Notes: a model not told the origin generated them from the letters alone. A stretch of 64,000 bases of DNA from Hyphomicrobiales bacterium (GCA_028290285.1 JAQGKD010000096.1:186001-250000); one strand, 5' to 3'. Numbered from the stretch's first letter, positions 38,971-48,327 are shown. A program made the numbers and translations.

Positions 38971-39571
38971 AGCTCTCGCCCGTGCCGACCACGATTTCGT
39001 TTTGACCGGCTCCTCGCGGCGTCGCGACTCCGGCTCTGCCCGTTCGCGCCGCTTTGCCTGGATCGCGCCCTTCGCGCGCCGTCCCGGCCAGACCATTCTG
39101 TGCGCAGTCTTCACGGCTGTGCTGACCGGCATTCTCGCCAATGCCATGTTCTTCCAGACGGCGCGCCATCCCGCGCCGATCTTCGGCGGCCCGGTCGTCG
39201 CACGTCCCACATCCATGATCCCGGCACTGCCGACCGCGCCACCCGCCAACGCCATCCCGGTTCCGGTTCCCCGTCCGGTCGAATTCGCACCTGCGACCGC
39301 GCCTCGCGACGCCGTGGAAGCGCCGAAAGACCAGATCGGCAACCTGCTGAAGGGCTCGTCCGCGCCCGCCGCCGATGGCGGGAAACTCGTCGCGGCCCAG
39401 CGTGCGCTCGCTCGGCTCGGCTATCCAGTCAAACCCGACGGCGTGATGGGTGCGACGACGCGCCAGTCCATCGAGAAATTCGAACAGTCGCGCAAGCTGC
39501 CCGTGACCGGCGACTTGTCCGCCCGCACGTTGCGTGAACTCTCCGCGCAAACCGGCATCGCGGTGCCATAG
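38963..39571 (+). CDS. Membrane-anchored peptidoglycan-binding domain protein
   Basis: A 202-residue protein starting at a TTG (38963) overlapping the kinase stop. It has a basic N-terminus, one membrane helix ('TILCAVFTAVLTGILANAMFF'), a Pro/Ala-rich linker, and a C-terminal PG_binding_1 domain ('QRALARLGYPVKPDGVMGATTRQSIEKFE'). It likely faces the periplasm and holds the cell wall. The order kinase, peptidoglycan-binding protein, DUF1491, DUF2336 is a familiar Rhizobiales block. Confidence 0.85.
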   Translation: MREALARADHDFVLTGSSRRRDSGSARSRRFAWIAPFARRPGQTILCAVFTAVLTGILANAMFFQTARHPAPIFGGPVVARPTSMIPALPTAPPANAIPVPVPRPVEFAPATAPRDAVEAPKDQIGNLLKGSSAPAADGGKLVAAQRALARLGYPVKPDGVMGATTRQSIEKFEQSRKLPVTGDLSARTLRELSAQTGIAVP

Positions 39572-39574
39572 CTC

Positions 39575-39919
39575 ATGCATTTACGCGCGGATATCTGGGT
39601 CGCGGCCTATCTGCGCAGATGTGGAGTCGAAGGGGCTTTCGCAGTCCTGCGCAAGCGCGGATCTCCCGAAGCCGGTGCGATCTTCGTCAAGGTCGACAGG
39701 CTCGACGGGCAGGCGGCGGTCTATGGACCCGCGCCGCAGAGCCAGCTCGCCGACCGCGAGGGCGTTGATCGCCTCTGGGCGCGCATGCATGCCGAACCCT
39801 GGATCGACCCGCTGGCTGCCGAAGAGCGCCTGCGCCGCGAAATGGCCTTCGATCCCGATCTCTGGCTCATCGAAGTGGAAGACCGCAAGGGCCGGTGCTT
39901 CCTCGATCTCGCCGAATAG
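39575..39919 (+). CDS. DUF1491 family protein
   Basis: A 114-residue cytoplasmic protein. 'LRADIWVAAYLRRC' at the start, 'AVLRKRGSPEAGAIFVKVDRLDG' in the middle and 'FDPDLWLIEVEDRKG' near the end are typical of DUF1491. It begins three bases after the peptidoglycan-binding gene and is part of that operon. No function is known. Confidence 0.9.
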   Translation: MHLRADIWVAAYLRRCGVEGAFAVLRKRGSPEAGAIFVKVDRLDGQAAVYGPAPQSQLADREGVDRLWARMHAEPWIDPLAAEERLRREMAFDPDLWLIEVEDRKGRCFLDLAE

Positions 39920-39939
39920 GCTGGCCCGCCGGGCGTCTC

Positions 39940-41085
39940 TTACCGTGCCTGAATCCGCTTCAGCGTGTCCTGCGTGGACCGGCGCAGTTCGGTGACACGG
40001 GCGGAAGCCGCCGTGCGGCCGGGAACCGGCCGGGCCGAGGGATCGAGCACCGGCACATGTTGGCCACGGGCCGCACGGGCAGGCGTGCCGATCATCGCGC
40101 GCAGGATTTGTCCCGCGACCTCCTGGGACGTCGAGGCGGCGAGCCGCGTCAGCATCGAAACCTTGCCGAAGGAATGCGAGATCTCGGGATCGGCGAACAG
40201 GAAGATGCGCGTTGCAACCACCGGGCTCATGCCAACGGCGCGGAGAGCAATGGCCAGCGGCTCGCCGCCCGGATCCGCAATGATCGCGCTCATCAGGGCG
40301 GGATCGCAGTCGCAGGCCTCGGCGAGAGCGGCGTGAAGTGCGTCTGAATCCCGGTCCAGCGCCGCCGCTTCGATGCGTCTGGCGGCGGGCGTCTGGGAGG
40401 CATCCGCCCAGCCGGTGACGGGAGCCTCGTCTCCAGCGGCTCGCTTCGCAGAGGCAAGCATCATGGCGCGCTGACGGGATGTGGCGCTCAGGAACAGCCC
40501 TGCGACTTCGGGGCGATGGGGCAGCCGCTGGCAGAGCAGGGCGGCGACGCCGCTATCTTCGCGGCCGTGATCCACGAGGACATTCAGGGCATCGGCGCCG
40601 AGTGGCGCTGCCTCGTTGGCCGCGAGCGCGCGCAACACCTCGGGTTCGCCCCGCATCGCAAGGGTCTTCACCATGGTGGCGTCGAGGTCGGCGCGTTGGG
40701 CCACGGCCGCAGCAGCGGCTGGCAACCCGAGAGACGCTGCGGAATCGATGGAGAGCGTGGACACATGCCGGCATTTCGCCAGCAGAAGGAGGGCGCCTGG
40801 ACCGCCGCGCGCAACCAGTCGATCGACAACCTCCACGGGCGCATCGGGATTGTCCCATAACGCACCCGCGACATGCAGGATCTCGTCAGGGCTGGCGTCG
40901 TCGACGACGCGGCTGGCGATCTCGGCGAATTGCCTGATCTCGTCGTCAGTATGTGACTGACGCATGACAAAGAGATCCGTCAGCACGCGCAACAGCACGG
41001 GACGGGTCGCACCGTTCTCGTTGGGCCCGCACGCGGCGAGCTTCTGGAGAGCTTCGGACATAAAATCGTGAGCGAAGGGACGCAT
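39940..41085 (-). CDS. DUF2336 domain protein
   Basis: A 381-residue, almost entirely helical protein of alternating short repeats ('VVDDASPDEILHVAGALWDNPDAPVEVVDRLV'), typical of DUF2336, an alphaproteobacterial family of HEAT-like proteins. Starts at 41094 and 41085 are both possible. Relatives are often near flagellar or cell-cycle genes, and this one is convergent with the DUF1491 gene of the kinase operon. Function unknown. Confidence 0.85.
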   Translation of the reverse strand: MRPFAHDFMSEALQKLAACGPNENGATRPVLLRVLTDLFVMRQSHTDDEIRQFAEIASRVVDDASPDEILHVAGALWDNPDAPVEVVDRLVARGGPGALLLLAKCRHVSTLSIDSAASLGLPAAAAAVAQRADLDATMVKTLAMRGEPEVLRALAANEAAPLGADALNVLVDHGREDSGVAALLCQRLPHRPEVAGLFLSATSRQRAMMLASAKRAAGDEAPVTGWADASQTPAARRIEAAALDRDSDALHAALAEACDCDPALMSAIIADPGGEPLAIALRAVGMSPVVATRIFLFADPEISHSFGKVSMLTRLAASTSQEVAGQILRAMIGTPARAARGQHVPVLDPSARPVPGRTAASARVTELRRSTQDTLKRIQAR

Positions 41086-41222
41086 CGCGGACACACTCTG
41101 GAACTGTCCTGACGATAGCGCGGAGTCGTTGACGCAACATTAACCTTCGAAATTCCTAATGGGTTCGCAGGGTAGGTAAGTTCGCGTCACGTACGAGTCT
41201 GATCGTCCTGGGAGACAGCAAT

Positions 41223-41444
41223 ATGTGCAATATCGTGAAATTCAGACCGGGGAGCGGTCCGCCGCGGCCGGAGGTCTCACGCATCGGCCTCAGCGCAGAA
41301 ATTCTTTTTTTTACAGGCGTTCGCTATGAGCGCCCGATGGTCGCGCCACCGCAGGAAGGTACGCGCCGCCGCCGGACGAAGGCGCCGCTCATGAAGAGCT
41401 CGCCCAAGAAAGACAATGGACGCGGTCGCAAGCGGCTGGCGTAA
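41223..41444 (+). CDS. Small basic conserved hypothetical protein
   Basis: A 73-residue protein with a GGGAGA ribosome site upstream of the ATG. 'MCNIVKFRPG' at the start and 'EILFFTGVRYER' in the middle recall small Rhizobiales proteins I have seen without assigned function. The C-terminal half is strongly basic ('RRRRTKAPLMKSSPKKDNGRGRKR'), suggesting nucleic-acid binding. Confidence 0.6.
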   Translation: MCNIVKFRPGSGPPRPEVSRIGLSAEILFFTGVRYERPMVAPPQEGTRRRRTKAPLMKSSPKKDNGRGRKRLA

Positions 41445-41464
41445 AAGAGCAGGCCTGCCGGGGT

Positions 41465-42037
41465 CTAGCCCTCGCAGGACACGGAAGTGATGCGGCTTTG
41501 CGCATCGCTCATGAGACTCGGCCGCTCCGCCAGCGCCCGAAGGAGCACGAAGCCCTGAAGTGTCGGGGATTCCAGGCGCAATTCCTGCGGCAATTCCTCA
41601 TCGCTGTCCCGGCTCTCGATCTCGTCCAGCTGGTCGCGCGTCGCGATCACGACTTCGAGCCGGCCGCGCGAGGCACCCCGGTCCGTCATCGAATAGAACG
41701 TCTGCCCGTAGCGTCCGTGAAAGGACAGGAGCAGCAGCGCGTTCGGCGTCAGGATCGTGCGCAGACGCACCGGCCCGCGCGCGAGATCGAAGCGGCAAAC
41801 GCCCATCGCCATGGCCGGATCTTCGAAAGGCAGAACCTCCGTGCCCGGCGCCGACGCTGGCAGGAGGGTCATCTTGTTGAGAGGCGCGAGTGCCGCCACG
41901 CGCGCGAAGGGATCGTTGGGCGCGAGGCGCGGCATGATCAGGATCGATGCGATATGCACGATGCCTGCGATCAGGAGCGTGGCGAGCAGCCAGGGTGCGG
42001 GGCCCAGCAGGATTTGGCGAAGCCGTTTCTTGTTCAC
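41465..42037 (-). CDS. Membrane-anchored hypothetical protein (COG5436-like), partner of the DUF1214 protein
   Basis: A 190-residue protein with one N-terminal helix ('PWLLATLLIAGIVHIASILIM') and a soluble domain ('PLNKMTLLP', 'CRFDLARGPVRLRTIL', 'LLLLSFHGRYGQTFYSMTDR'). It overlaps the DUF1214 gene by four bases (ATGA). This pair occurs together in many Rhizobiales; neither has a known role. Confidence 0.8.
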   Translation of the reverse strand: MNKKRLRQILLGPAPWLLATLLIAGIVHIASILIMPRLAPNDPFARVAALAPLNKMTLLPASAPGTEVLPFEDPAMAMGVCRFDLARGPVRLRTILTPNALLLLSFHGRYGQTFYSMTDRGASRGRLEVVIATRDQLDEIESRDSDEELPQELRLESPTLQGFVLLRALAERPSLMSDAQSRITSVSCEG

Positions 42038-42612
42038 GCGCAGCGCTCCGCGACGACGGCAGGCACTTCACTCGCATCCAGCGTCGACGCAGTTGCGCTG
42101 TTGGGCGTGTCGTAGAGGCGCAGGACGAGGAAAAATGCCCGGTCGGGAGCGACGGGCAGCCAATTGCCCGGGCGCGCCGCGCGCGACACGACGATCGAGG
42201 ACCCGCCCTGCCAGTCGCGCACGATCTCGCTCGACGTGAAGCCGTAGCGTCCGCTCGCATTGTCGGCGATATGCCCCTCGGGGCTGGTCACGGTGACAGT
42301 CCAGAATCGCGCGGTGGGGATCGCGCCCGAGATCACATAATCGCAGGCGGGTGACAGTGGCCGTCCGGCACTGTCGGTGCGCGCAATCAGGCTCAGGCCC
42401 TCCGCCGAGCCCAGCGGGATCTGTCCCGTGCGCGAGATGACCGCGCGTGCATAGGGGTCGGCATCGTTGGAGCCCGCCTTGGGCCATGTCGTCCACGGGC
42501 CTGCCTGCACGGCATCGAAGCCGAACCCTCGCTCCACGCTTTGCGCCGTCGCGAAAAGACCCAGAGCAGTGCCGGCGAGCGTCGCGACCACCGTTTTGAC
42601 CAGAATGCTCAA
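42034..42612 (-). CDS. DUF1214 domain protein
   Basis: A 192-residue protein with an N-terminal signal or anchor helix ('TVVATLAGTALGLFATAQS') and the DUF1214 core ('WPKAGSNDADPYARAVISRTGQIPLGSAEG', 'RFWTVTVTSPEG', 'NWLPV'). It is the first gene of the pair and is immediately downstream of the penicillin-binding protein gene, so the three may share a transcript. Role unknown; likely periplasmic. Confidence 0.85.
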   Translation of the reverse strand: MSILVKTVVATLAGTALGLFATAQSVERGFGFDAVQAGPWTTWPKAGSNDADPYARAVISRTGQIPLGSAEGLSLIARTDSAGRPLSPACDYVISGAIPTARFWTVTVTSPEGHIADNASGRYGFTSSEIVRDWQGGSSIVVSRAARPGNWLPVAPDRAFFLVLRLYDTPNSATASTLDASEVPAVVAERCA

Positions 42613-42664
42613 GCGCGCTTCTCTCCGCAGGGGAATCGATCTGACTGGATCATCGGCTGCGAGC

Positions 42665-44953
42665 TTACTCGATAACGATCCAGCCGCCGACAGAGCGCTT
42701 GCGTTCGCCCTGCGAGCGCGGAGTCTGATCGGAGGCGAAGGTCACGGAAGAACCGCTGTCCACGCGCTTTCCGCCCAGCTTCTCGGCGTTGTTGAACAGG
42801 TCCTCGATCGAGCCGAGGGTTTCGGTCGCCCGGCGCGAGAGAGTGGCCGGGCGCTGTGGCGCACCGAGGTCGCCATGGCTCGAAGACCCGGCGCTCGCCA
42901 CGGCCTGTCCGGTGCCGCTGATGCCATAGGGGTTCTTCAACTCGATGCCCTGATGGGCATAGGCCATGATCTCGTGCCATGTGCGGGCGGGCAGGGTGCC
43001 GCCGGTCATGTTGTTCATGGAGGTGGAATCGTCGTTGCCGAACCAGACCGTGCAGACGTAATTGCCGGTGAACCCGTCGAACCAGGCATCGCGGTAGGAA
43101 TTCGTCGTGCCGGTCTTGCCCGCGGCGACCACGCCTTCGAGCTGGGCGGCGCGCGCGGTGCCGCCAGCGACGACTTCCTTCAGCATGTTGTTCATCTCGG
43201 CGATCTTCTCGGCCGGGATCACCTGGGGCATGACCGGCCCGTCACGGTCCCGGCGATAGATGACCGCGTCACGCGAATTGCGGATCTCGACGGCGGCGTA
43301 GGGCGCGGCCTTGCGGCCGCCATTGGCGAAGACCGCATAGGCGCTGGCCATGTCGATCATTTTCACGTCGCCCGCGCCGAGCGGCAGCGAGACGGTGTCG
43401 GTGAGCGGCGTCGTGATGCCCATGGCATGCGCGTTTTCGAGGATCTTCTGGCGGCCGAGCTTGGCAAAATTCCACTGGTTGGCGTCCTTGCCCTTCCAAT
43501 AGGCCTGGCCGATCATCACCGAGAGGCGCACGGCCACCGTGTTGAGCGACTTCTGAAGGGCGACCACCAGGGGCAATTGTCCAGCCGAAGCACCACCGTA
43601 ATTGTGCGGGCACCAATTGCCGAGGCAGATGCCGGAACCGTCCACGATGCTGGTGGCGCGCACCCGGCCCGTCATCAGCGCGGTCAGGTACACGAAAGGC
43701 TTGAACGAGGAGCCCGGCTGGCGAACGGCGTCGGTCGCCCGGTTGAACTGGCTCGCGCCATAGTCGCGCCCGCCGACAATGGCGCGCACGGCTCCCGAGG
43801 GTTCGAGGACGACGGCCGCGCCCTGCTTGGCGCGATATTGCTTGCCGTATTGGCGCAGCGCATCCTCGATGACCGTTTCGGTGTGCTTCTGCAAATTGTT
43901 GTCGAGCGCGGTGCGAACGGTCAGAACGCGGTCGTTGCCGAGCTTCCCGCTTTCCGAGAGCTTCAGCACTTCGTCATAGGCCCAGTCGAGATACCAGTCC
44001 GGGCTGCTCTCGCGGCGACGATCGACAGGCGTCGCCGGATTGCGGCGCGCGGCATAGATCTGGCCCTCGGTCAGGAACCCGGCCACGACCATGTTCTGCA
44101 GCACGTCGCTCGCGCGGGCACGCGCGGCTGGCAGGTTGATGTGCGGTGCGAATTTCGTCGGCGCCTTGAACAGGCCCGCCAGCATCGCGGCCTCCGACAG
44201 AGAGAGGTCGCGCACATTCTTGTCGAAGTAGAATTCAGCCGCGGCCTGAATGCCGAACGTGCCGCCGCCCATATAGGCGCGGTCGAGATAGAGCTTCAGG
44301 ATCTCGCGTTTGGGCAGATGGAATTCGAGCCAGACCGCGAGATAAGCCTCCTTGACCTTGCGCTCGATGGTGCGCTCGTTGGACAGGAAGAGGTTCTTGG
44401 CCAATTGCTGCGTGACGGTCGAGCCGCCCTGCACGACGCCGGTCGAGCGCGCATTGACCGTGAGGGCGCGTAATGTGCCGATCGGGTCGATGCCATAGTG
44501 ATCGTAGAAACGCCGGTCCTCGGTCGCGAGCACGGCCTGGAGCAGGTAGTCGGGAAACTGCTCGAGCGGAACGGAATCGTCGTGCTTGATGCCGCGCCGC
44601 CCGACCTCCTGGCCGTAGCGGTCGAGGAAGGTGATGGCGAGATCCTGCTTCTTCAACCAATCGTCGGAAGTCTCCCGAAAGGCGGGAACAGCCAGCGCCA
44701 GCGCCAGGACCGACCCGGCAAGACCCAGCGTCAGGCCCTCGCAGGCAAGCTCGACGCCCACGCGCCGGAAGCCGCCGACATGCAGGCGATCCATGAAGGC
44801 GGCAAAATCGTCATAAAGGCCACGCGAACGCTGCAGGCCCGAATAGATCGAGGAATCGACCCACGAGTCGAACGCCAGCATGGCCCTGGACACGCGGCGA
44901 AAAAGTCGGGATCTGGCGATTTCCTCGAACACGCGGATGCGCTCTCCTGCCAC
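42665..44953 (-). CDS. Class A penicillin-binding protein (1A type)
   Basis: A 762-residue bifunctional peptidoglycan synthase. After an N-terminal membrane helix (about residues 72-92) comes the GT51 glycosyltransferase domain ('ATEDRRFYDHYGIDPIG', 'GGSTVTQQLAKNLFL', 'KVKEAYLAVWLE'). The transpeptidase domain follows with 'PGSSFKPFVY' (SxxK), 'QKSLN' (SxN) and 'GKTGTTNSYRDAWF' (KTG). The tail is low-complexity. It polymerises and cross-links glycan at the inner-membrane outer face. A perfect CtrA box lies 75 bases upstream. Confidence 0.95.
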   Translation of the reverse strand: MAGERIRVFEEIARSRLFRRVSRAMLAFDSWVDSSIYSGLQRSRGLYDDFAAFMDRLHVGGFRRVGVELACEGLTLGLAGSVLALALAVPAFRETSDDWLKKQDLAITFLDRYGQEVGRRGIKHDDSVPLEQFPDYLLQAVLATEDRRFYDHYGIDPIGTLRALTVNARSTGVVQGGSTVTQQLAKNLFLSNERTIERKVKEAYLAVWLEFHLPKREILKLYLDRAYMGGGTFGIQAAAEFYFDKNVRDLSLSEAAMLAGLFKAPTKFAPHINLPAARARASDVLQNMVVAGFLTEGQIYAARRNPATPVDRRRESSPDWYLDWAYDEVLKLSESGKLGNDRVLTVRTALDNNLQKHTETVIEDALRQYGKQYRAKQGAAVVLEPSGAVRAIVGGRDYGASQFNRATDAVRQPGSSFKPFVYLTALMTGRVRATSIVDGSGICLGNWCPHNYGGASAGQLPLVVALQKSLNTVAVRLSVMIGQAYWKGKDANQWNFAKLGRQKILENAHAMGITTPLTDTVSLPLGAGDVKMIDMASAYAVFANGGRKAAPYAAVEIRNSRDAVIYRRDRDGPVMPQVIPAEKIAEMNNMLKEVVAGGTARAAQLEGVVAAGKTGTTNSYRDAWFDGFTGNYVCTVWFGNDDSTSMNNMTGGTLPARTWHEIMAYAHQGIELKNPYGISGTGQAVASAGSSSHGDLGAPQRPATLSRRATETLGSIEDLFNNAEKLGGKRVDSGSSVTFASDQTPRSQGERKRSVGGWIVIE

Positions 44954-45027
44954 TTCCGAAGTCTTTACACTTCATCAACCTTCTTGACGCCCGCTCGATC
45001 CGAGCGCAAGTGCCAATTCCGAGATCC

Positions 45028-45042
45028 TTAAGTGAAAGTTAA
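45028..45042. promoter_or_regulatory. CtrA-type binding box TTAA-N7-TTAA
   Basis: TTAAGTGAAAGTTAA is an exact TTAA-N7-TTAA match in the 143-base divergent gap between the penicillin-binding protein (start 44953) and the YcgN gene (start 45097). Cell-wall genes are frequent CtrA targets, so the former is the likelier one. Confidence 0.6.
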
Positions 45043-45096
45043 TCCCGGCTCGTCCCCTCTGAAAGGGGGCAGCCGGCATCTCCGCAAAGAGCACCT

Positions 45097-45573
45097 ATGA
45101 CAGATGATTCGCCGGTCCCCTTCTGGAAGCAGAAGAGTCTGGAAGAGCTAACGAAATCGGAATGGGAAAGCCTCTGCGACGGCTGCGGTCGCTGCTGTCT
45201 CGTCAAGCTCGAGGATGAGGACACGGGCGATATCCATTCCACGAGTGTCGGCTGCAAGCTGCTGGACGGACAGACCTGCCGCTGCGCGGATTATGTCCGC
45301 CGCAAGCGCCGCGTTCCCGATTGCGTCAAACTGACGCCCGAAGGCGTGCGCACGATCAAATGGCTGCCGCCCACCTGCGCCTACAAACTCGTGGCGGATG
45401 GTGAGGACCTGAAGTGGTGGCACCCGCTCATCTCGGGGACGCCGGAGACCGTGCACAAGGCCGGCGTTTCCGTGCGTGGCAAGGTGGTGGCCAACGAGAT
45501 GGATGTGGAAGTTGAAGATCTGCCCGAGTTCATCGTGGCCTGGCCGAACAAGGTGCCCAAGGGGGCGCGCTAG
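45097..45573 (+). CDS. YcgN-family cysteine-cluster protein (UPF0260)
   Basis: A 158-residue protein with the family's cysteine cluster: 'CDGCGRCC', '[15 protein letters not shown]', 'VPDCVKL' and 'PPTCAYKL'. '[20 protein letters not shown]' is also conserved. The cysteines suggest a metal or Fe-S site (CxxCxxCC type), unproven. It ends tail-to-tail with the next gene; the shared CTAG gives a stop codon to both strands. Confidence 0.93.
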   Translation: MTDDSPVPFWKQKSLEELTKSEWESLCDGCGRCCLVKLEDEDTGDIHSTSVGCKLLDGQTCRCADYVRRKRRVPDCVKLTPEGVRTIKWLPPTCAYKLVADGEDLKWWHPLISGTPETVHKAGVSVRGKVVANEMDVEVEDLPEFIVAWPNKVPKGAR

Positions 45574-46382
45574 GGCAGCCCGGCCTGGCGCAAAATCGCC
45601 TGCGTCGCGGCCAGCACCCGCTTCGCCCGCTCAGCCGCAGGCAGGTGCGCGATGGCAGCACTCGGCGCTTCCACGCTGATCGGCGTCCCCGCTGGAAACG
45701 CCGCCAGCAGCTCGGCCAGCGGCAGCACGCCTTCACCCGGCAAGCGCCGCGCGGTGCGGGATTCCGCGCGCAACTGGTCGAGCGTGCGCTCGCCCACGGG
45801 CATCGGCCCGGCATCGCAGAAATGCACCAGCTTCAGAAGCTCGGGCTCGACGCCAGCGAGATCGCGCGCAGTGCCGCCCGAGCGAGAGAGATGCAGCAGG
45901 TCGATGACCAGCGCCGCATTCGGCCGCTCCGACGCTAGTGCCAGCTCCCGCGCCGCCGCGAGGCTCCGACACGAGCTGTAGGGATTGAACTCCACGAGAA
46001 CGCCGAGGCCCAGCGCGGCGCAGAGATCGCAGAGCGCCCGCAGGGTCGCGAGCCGCCGCGCCTCGTCGGCATCCTCGACCGGGCACACGATGAACCGCGC
46101 GCCGAGTTCGGCTGAAAACGCGAGAACCGGCTGTAAGGCCGCGACATCGAGATCCGGCTTGATCGGAAAGACGCCGACTTCGAGCATCCGCATCCCCGTC
46201 GTGCGCATAAGGTCGCGGACGTCGCGTTCGGCGGCTGCGTTGCCGACCACGACGGCGTCGGTCGCCAGCAGCGGATTGAGCCTTAAGCCCACGGCGGGAA
46301 AGCCCGCTTCATGGGCTGCGCGGATCTGTCCGGCCGGACCGGCATCGAGAATGGTGAGGGCGGCGAGCGAGACGAGCGGCAT
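45570..46382 (-). CDS. Sugar phosphate isomerase/epimerase-like TIM-barrel protein
   Basis: A 270-residue protein of the xylose-isomerase-like AP-endonuclease 2 fold, from the ATG at 46382 with a GGAG ribosome site 8 bases before it; the track ORF adds 16 residues. Typical metal-site positions are '[13 protein letters not shown]', '[15 protein letters not shown]', 'VHFCDAG' and 'PISVEAPS'. It diverges from the UbiD-family gene. It may be involved in sugar or aromatic-ring metabolism (some members are keto-acid isomerases or dehydroshikimate dehydratase-like), but the substrate is unknown. Confidence 0.82.
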   Translation of the reverse strand: MPLVSLAALTILDAGPAGQIRAAHEAGFPAVGLRLNPLLATDAVVVGNAAAERDVRDLMRTTGMRMLEVGVFPIKPDLDVAALQPVLAFSAELGARFIVCPVEDADEARRLATLRALCDLCAALGLGVLVEFNPYSSCRSLAAARELALASERPNAALVIDLLHLSRSGGTARDLAGVEPELLKLVHFCDAGPMPVGERTLDQLRAESRTARRLPGEGVLPLAELLAAFPAGTPISVEAPSAAIAHLPAAERAKRVLAATQAILRQAGLP

Positions 46383-46526
46383 GATGTGATCTCCGGCGTC
46401 ACTCATAAGCGCGGGCTGGCTTTTCGACAAACCATCCGCGCCCTCGCTTGCGCTTTGGCGCGGAATCCGGTCATGTCCCGCAATGAGCGGCCGTCATGAA
46501 ACGGCCCCAGAGGGAGCACCAGGGAC

Positions 46527-48077
46527 ATGACATCCAGCGCCGAAAGCATCACGCAGCCGCCGATCAACGATCTGCGCGAATGGCTCGCCCGCGTCGAAGC
46601 AATCGGCGAACTCGTGCGGGTGAAAGATCCCGTCGAGCGCGACGAGGAAATGAGCGCGATTTCCTATCTCGTCGCCAAGCAGAACCCGTCGCCCGCCATC
46701 TTGTTCGAACGCGCGGTGGGCTTCGACAATTCCTCCATCGGTGCGCAAACCCTGTGGAACGTGCTCGGGCCGAGCGTGCGCCGCATCGCGCTGACGCTCG
46801 GTGAACATCCCGATACGCCGACCGTCGAACTGATCCGCCGTACCAAGGACAAATTGCGCAAGCGCCTGCCGCCGCAGGAGATCGCGCGCGAGGATGCGAG
46901 CGTCTACCAGAACACGCGGACGGGCGACGACATCGACCTGTCGCTGCTGCCGATTCCGCGCCACTGGCCGCGCGACGGCGGACGTTATGCGGGCACGGCG
47001 GATGCCGTCATCACGCGCGATCCCGACACCGGCTATCTCAACGTCGGCACCTACCGCATGATGGTGCAAAGCAACTCGCAGGTAGGCCTCTATCTGTCGC
47101 CCGGCAAGGATGCGCGCCTGCACATCGCGCGCGCCTGGGAGCAGGGCAAATCGCTGCAGGTCGCGGCGGCCTGGGGCATCGATCCGCTGTACATGCTGGT
47201 GGGCTCGCAGACCTTCCCGAAAAACGTGTCGGAATATGAATTCGCCGGCGGCATCAAGGGGGCGCCCGTGCCCGTCGTGCGCGGCACGACGACGGACCTG
47301 CTCATTCCAGCCCATGCGGAACTGGTGATCGAGGGCGAGATCCGCCCCAATGCCATGATGGCCGAAGGCCCCTTCGGCGAATTCACCGGCTATTACGGCA
47401 AGCCCGAAGCGGCCTGCCCGATGGTGCAGATCACGGCCATGCATTATCGCAACAAGCCCATCCTCACCAACGCGTTGATGGCCGATTATCCGTCCTGCGA
47501 GCAGAGCGGCTTCTTCTCGATCATCCGCTCGGCAAAAATCTGGGACGATCTCGACAAGCTCGGAATCCCGGGCATCCACGGCGTCTATTCGCATCCCGCC
47601 GCCGCCGGTGGTTTCGGTATGACCGTGATCGCACTGGAACAGAAATACGCGGGCCATGCCGCGCAGGTGCTGGCGCTCGCGGCGCAGGTTCCGGGCGGCG
47701 CCTATTACACCAAGTGGATCATCGCAGTCGATCACGACGTCGATCCCACCGACATGAACCAGGTGATCTGGGCCATGGCCAGCCGCTGCAGCCCGATCGA
47801 CGACATCGACATCCTGCGCAACACCTGGTCGACCCCGCTCGACCCGACGCAGAACCCGCCGGAGAAGCGGCCCTATGGCTCGAAGGCGCTCATCAACGCC
47901 TGCAAGGACCATCGCTACATCCCGACCTTCTCGACCCGCACGACACTGCGCAAGAGCACCTACGACAAGGTGGCCGCCAACTGGGCAGACCTGGGCCTGC
48001 CCGGCGTGCCGCCGCAGGTGCGGGCCTACGAGAGCGAGGACACGTTTGTGTATCGCGAGGAAGGGCAAATGGGCTGA
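46527..48077 (+). CDS. UbiD-family prenylated-FMN (de)carboxylase
   Basis: A 516-residue enzyme of the UbiD family, which uses prenylated FMN to (de)carboxylate aromatic or unsaturated acids. The conserved catalytic segment is 'IEGEIRPNAMMAEGPFGEFTGYYG', with the Arg/Glu/Glu set. The tail 'RNTWSTPLDPTQNPPEKRPYGS' differs from E. coli UbiD of ubiquinone synthesis and resembles catabolic-type members. No UbiX flavin prenyltransferase is in this window. Substrate open; an aromatic acid fits the pca context 38 kb away only loosely. Confidence 0.92.
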   Translation: MTSSAESITQPPINDLREWLARVEAIGELVRVKDPVERDEEMSAISYLVAKQNPSPAILFERAVGFDNSSIGAQTLWNVLGPSVRRIALTLGEHPDTPTVELIRRTKDKLRKRLPPQEIAREDASVYQNTRTGDDIDLSLLPIPRHWPRDGGRYAGTADAVITRDPDTGYLNVGTYRMMVQSNSQVGLYLSPGKDARLHIARAWEQGKSLQVAAAWGIDPLYMLVGSQTFPKNVSEYEFAGGIKGAPVPVVRGTTTDLLIPAHAELVIEGEIRPNAMMAEGPFGEFTGYYGKPEAACPMVQITAMHYRNKPILTNALMADYPSCEQSGFFSIIRSAKIWDDLDKLGIPGIHGVYSHPAAAGGFGMTVIALEQKYAGHAAQVLALAAQVPGGAYYTKWIIAVDHDVDPTDMNQVIWAMASRCSPIDDIDILRNTWSTPLDPTQNPPEKRPYGSKALINACKDHRYIPTFSTRTTLRKSTYDKVAANWADLGLPGVPPQVRAYESEDTFVYREEGQMG

Positions 48078-48116
48078 GGGGGCGCCCGTCTGGAATTAGG
48101 CGCGGCCTAAGTTGCC

Positions 48117-48132
48117 GTCATTGCGAGCGACG
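48117..48132. repeat. Second interspersed repeat, short fragment D
   Basis: GCCGTCATTGCGAGCGACGG is an end fragment of the repeat seen at 5736. It lies in the 356-base gap (48078-48433) between ubiD and the GTA cluster, which also holds repeat copy 5 and a promoter-like sequence; I see no gene in that gap. Confidence 0.5.
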
Positions 48133-48173
48133 GGGCGGGTGAGGTATAAGACAGTATTCCTCGGCGCGCCGGA

Positions 48174-48295
48174 CCTTCTCCCGGTGGGAGAAGGTGCCCG
48201 TGAAACGGGCGGATGAGGGATTCCCGCCTCTCAAAACTTACCCCGTAACCCCTCATCAGCCTGCTCCGCAGGCAGCTTCTCCCACCGGGAGAAGC
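48174..48295. repeat. Interspersed triple-hairpin repeat, copy 5
   Basis: CTTCTCCCGGTGGGAGAAG, stem GCCCGTGAAACGGGC, arms GATGAGGGATT ... AACCCCTCATC, stem GCCTGCTCCGCAGGC and CTTCTCCCACCGGGAGAAG. It marks the boundary between the ubiD gene and the GTA cluster. Confidence 0.85.
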
Positions 48296-48327
48296 GGGGC
48301 GCGTCGGTGCAAATAGGATTTTACTCC

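Noticed and set aside
42467-44473. 668-codon plus-strand ORF opposite the penicillin-binding protein
   Set aside because: The minus frame carries all GT51 and transpeptidase motifs; the plus frame is a GC shadow.
46494-48068. 524-codon minus-strand ORF opposite the UbiD-family gene
   Set aside because: Shadow of a clearly conserved gene; no motifs.
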